A DNA stretch of 7,140 nucleotides from Deferribacteres bacterium. Its GTDB lineage: Bacteria; Thermosulfidibacterota; Thermosulfidibacteria; Thermosulfidibacterales; Thermosulfidibacteraceae. Below are positions 6,438 to 7,140 of the stretch, one piece after another. The notes under the pieces are model-generated. The model did no database searches. It had not been told where the DNA came from and saw nothing but the letters and a program-made list of their open reading frames with translations. A program made the translations under genes and the position numbers. The stretch covers positions 1-7,140 of the forward strand of contig JAADEW010000068.1 in the NCBI GenBank assembly GCA_013153205.1, in the 5' to 3' direction. Position 1 is the stretch's first letter; the number at the start of each line of letters is the position of its first letter.

Positions 6438-7107
6438 TCTCCTTCTCCATCTTGTTCACCAGCTTATCAAACCTTTCAATACTCTCAGCCGCTCCTATAA
6501 CGAAGATGGCATCTCCCTCCTTGAGCATGGTGTCCGCAGTGGGATTGATGTTAAGCTCCCCCGTTTTAGACTTTATCGCCACCACGTTAAGCCCAAACTT
6601 CTTGCGGAAATCAAGCTCTCCCAGCGTTTTTCCCGCCATGTGGGAGGGCACCTTCAGCTCGTAGATGCCCACATGCTCCGAAAGGTCAAGCTCATCAAGA
6701 ATGCTGGGAGAAACCAGAGACTTGGCTATCCTCACCCCCATCTCCTCCTCAGGAGAGACCACCCTGTCACAGCCAATCTTCTTCAAAACCTTGGCGTGCA
6801 GAGGGGTTGTTGCCTTTGAAACCACGTAGGGCACACCCAAATCCTTCAAAAGAAGGGAGACGAGAATACTTGCCTCCATATTCTGGCCTATTGCAACTAT
6901 GGCGCCGTCAACATCCTTGATACCTGCGGCTCTTAACGCCCTCTCGTCGGTGGCATCAAGCTGAACAGCCTGAGTAACAACGCCTTCTATCTGTTTTATC
7001 TTCTCCTCGGACTGGTCAATAGCCAGAACCTGACAGCCCATTTCGGAAAGGGTCTTGGCAACGCTGTAGCCGAAACGCCCTATACCAATGACAGCAAAAT
7101 ACTTCAT
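6421..7107 (-). CDS. TrkA/KtrA-type K+ uptake regulatory protein (RCK domain)
   Basis: This is a cytoplasmic regulatory subunit that gates a Trk/Ktr potassium transporter by nucleotide binding. It has 228 residues, so it holds one RCK unit like KtrA rather than the doubled E. coli TrkA. RCK_N (about 3-118) begins with FAVIGIGRFGYSVA, containing GxGxxG (8-13), the acidic Asp31 at the end of the second strand, and QLDATDE (49-55). A SPEEEMG segment (118-124) links to RCK_C (about 137-219), with KVPSHMAGKTLGELDFR and the terminal GDAIFVIG. No membrane segment is present. The ATG at 7105-7107 directly abuts a TAA of the upstream reading frame and has an imperfect AAGGCGG 5 nt away. The 3' end overlaps pheS. 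No TrkH/KtrB channel gene is in the window, so its partner is unknown. trkA and ktrA cannot be told apart from this sequence alone, so no symbol is given. Confidence 0.94.
   Translation of the reverse strand: MKYFAVIGIGRFGYSVAKTLSEMGCQVLAIDQSEEKIKQIEGVVTQAVQLDATDERALRAAGIKDVDGAIVAIGQNMEASILVSLLLKDLGVPYVVSKATTPLHAKVLKKIGCDRVVSPEEEMGVRIAKSLVSPSILDELDLSEHVGIYELKVPSHMAGKTLGELDFRKKFGLNVVAIKSKTGELNINPTADTMLKEGDAIFVIGAAESIERFDKLVNKMEKENERGS
6445..6448 (-). promoter_or_regulatory. Ribosome binding site of pheS, inside the trkA-like gene
   Basis: GGAG lies 7 nt before the pheS ATG and within the final codons of the upstream gene. A second AAGGAG at 6439-6444 is only 1 nt from the ATG, too close to be the functional one. 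This supports the start that overlaps the upstream gene. Confidence 0.55.
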
Positions 7108-7140
7108 TTAAGCCGCCTTCTTGTTTAAAGCCTCCTTAGC
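7108..7140 (-). CDS. C-terminal end of an upstream gene; possibly ribosomal protein L20 (rplT)
   Basis: Ten codons read AKEALNKKAA and then TAA, immediately before the trkA-like ATG with no gap. The other two - strand frames hit stops within this stretch, one at its very first codon. The basic, alanine-rich tail resembles the C-terminus of L20 (for example the EKAKAALA end of the E. coli protein), and rplT commonly lies upstream of pheST. The identification rests on ten residues and gene-order knowledge, so it is tentative. That some co-oriented gene ends here is more likely than its name. Confidence 0.4.
   Translation of the reverse strand, partial: AKEALNKKAA
7113..7119 (-). promoter_or_regulatory. 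Imperfect ribosome binding site of the trkA/ktrA-like gene
   Basis: AAGGCGG on the - strand differs by one base from AAGGAGG and lies 5 nt before the ATG. It is embedded in the last codons of the upstream reading frame, so initiation is probably helped by coupling to that gene. A perfect AAGGAGG at 7131-7137 is too far upstream to serve this start. Confidence 0.55.

Noticed and set aside
5427..6500. Long open frame on the + strand opposite pheS
   Set aside because: It runs antisense through a well-conserved pheS, its product has no recognisable domain and an unnatural composition, and it has no supporting start context. It reflects codon bias of the true gene.
6106..6819. Open frame on the + strand opposite pheS and the trkA-like gene
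   Set aside because: It is a Ser/Phe/Leu-rich shadow of Glu/Lys-rich codons on the other strand.
7131..7137. Perfect AAGGAGG near the right edge (- strand)
   Set aside because: It is 23 nt from the trkA-like ATG, with no ATG, GTG or TTG at a suitable distance. It is more likely part of the codons of the upstream gene.
1..7140. Search by eye for CRISPR, insertion sequences, tRNA/rRNA, riboswitches, toxin-antitoxin or defence genes
   Set aside because: None was seen. Coding is continuous and made of housekeeping families, with gaps no longer than 15 nt, so there is no room for a hidden system between genes.

Overview
The window is a densely packed piece of bacterial chromosome with no mobile elements, repeats, CRISPR or RNA genes that I can see. 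Base composition is near half G+C by eye. The proteins are rich in Lys, Glu and Arg, AGA/AGG (Arg) and ATA (Ile) codons are common, and GTG/TTG starts are used freely. Together with the presence of a sigma-54 activator this suggests a Gram-negative-type, possibly thermophilic bacterium from a deep-branching or Desulfobacterota-like lineage. That placement is inference, and I cannot name a genus.

Layout. On the + strand, nt 1-1197 hold the 3' part of an NtrC-family, sigma-54-dependent response regulator whose first roughly 55 residues, including the phospho-acceptor Asp, lie before the window. Everything else is on the - strand and reads from the right edge leftward as one compact run: the last 10 codons of an unseen gene (possibly rplT, ribosomal protein L20), a TrkA/KtrA-type K+ uptake regulator, pheS, pheT, ndk, aroE and a cobO/btuR-type corrinoid adenosyltransferase. 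Junctions are 0 nt, 17-nt overlap, 15 nt, 12 nt, 4-nt overlap (GTGA) and 8-nt overlap, so this looks like a single operon with translational coupling. Its promoter must lie beyond nt 7140. It ends tail to tail with the response regulator, with only 2 nt between the two stop codons.

How the genes fit together. PheS and PheT form the phenylalanyl-tRNA synthetase. Ndk balances nucleoside triphosphates. AroE makes shikimate for aromatic amino acids including Phe. CobO adenosylates corrinoids. The K+ regulator is the outlier: it sits where bacteria with the common infC-rpmI-rplT-pheS-pheT order usually have nothing between rplT and pheS. The mixture looks like a housekeeping operon rather than one pathway.

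No stretch of 300 bases lacks a gene; the longest non-coding gap is 15 nt. I found no evidence of an undescribed system. The points worth a second look are the position of the K+ regulator, the overlapping junctions, the terminator-less convergent ends and a few residue-level variants.
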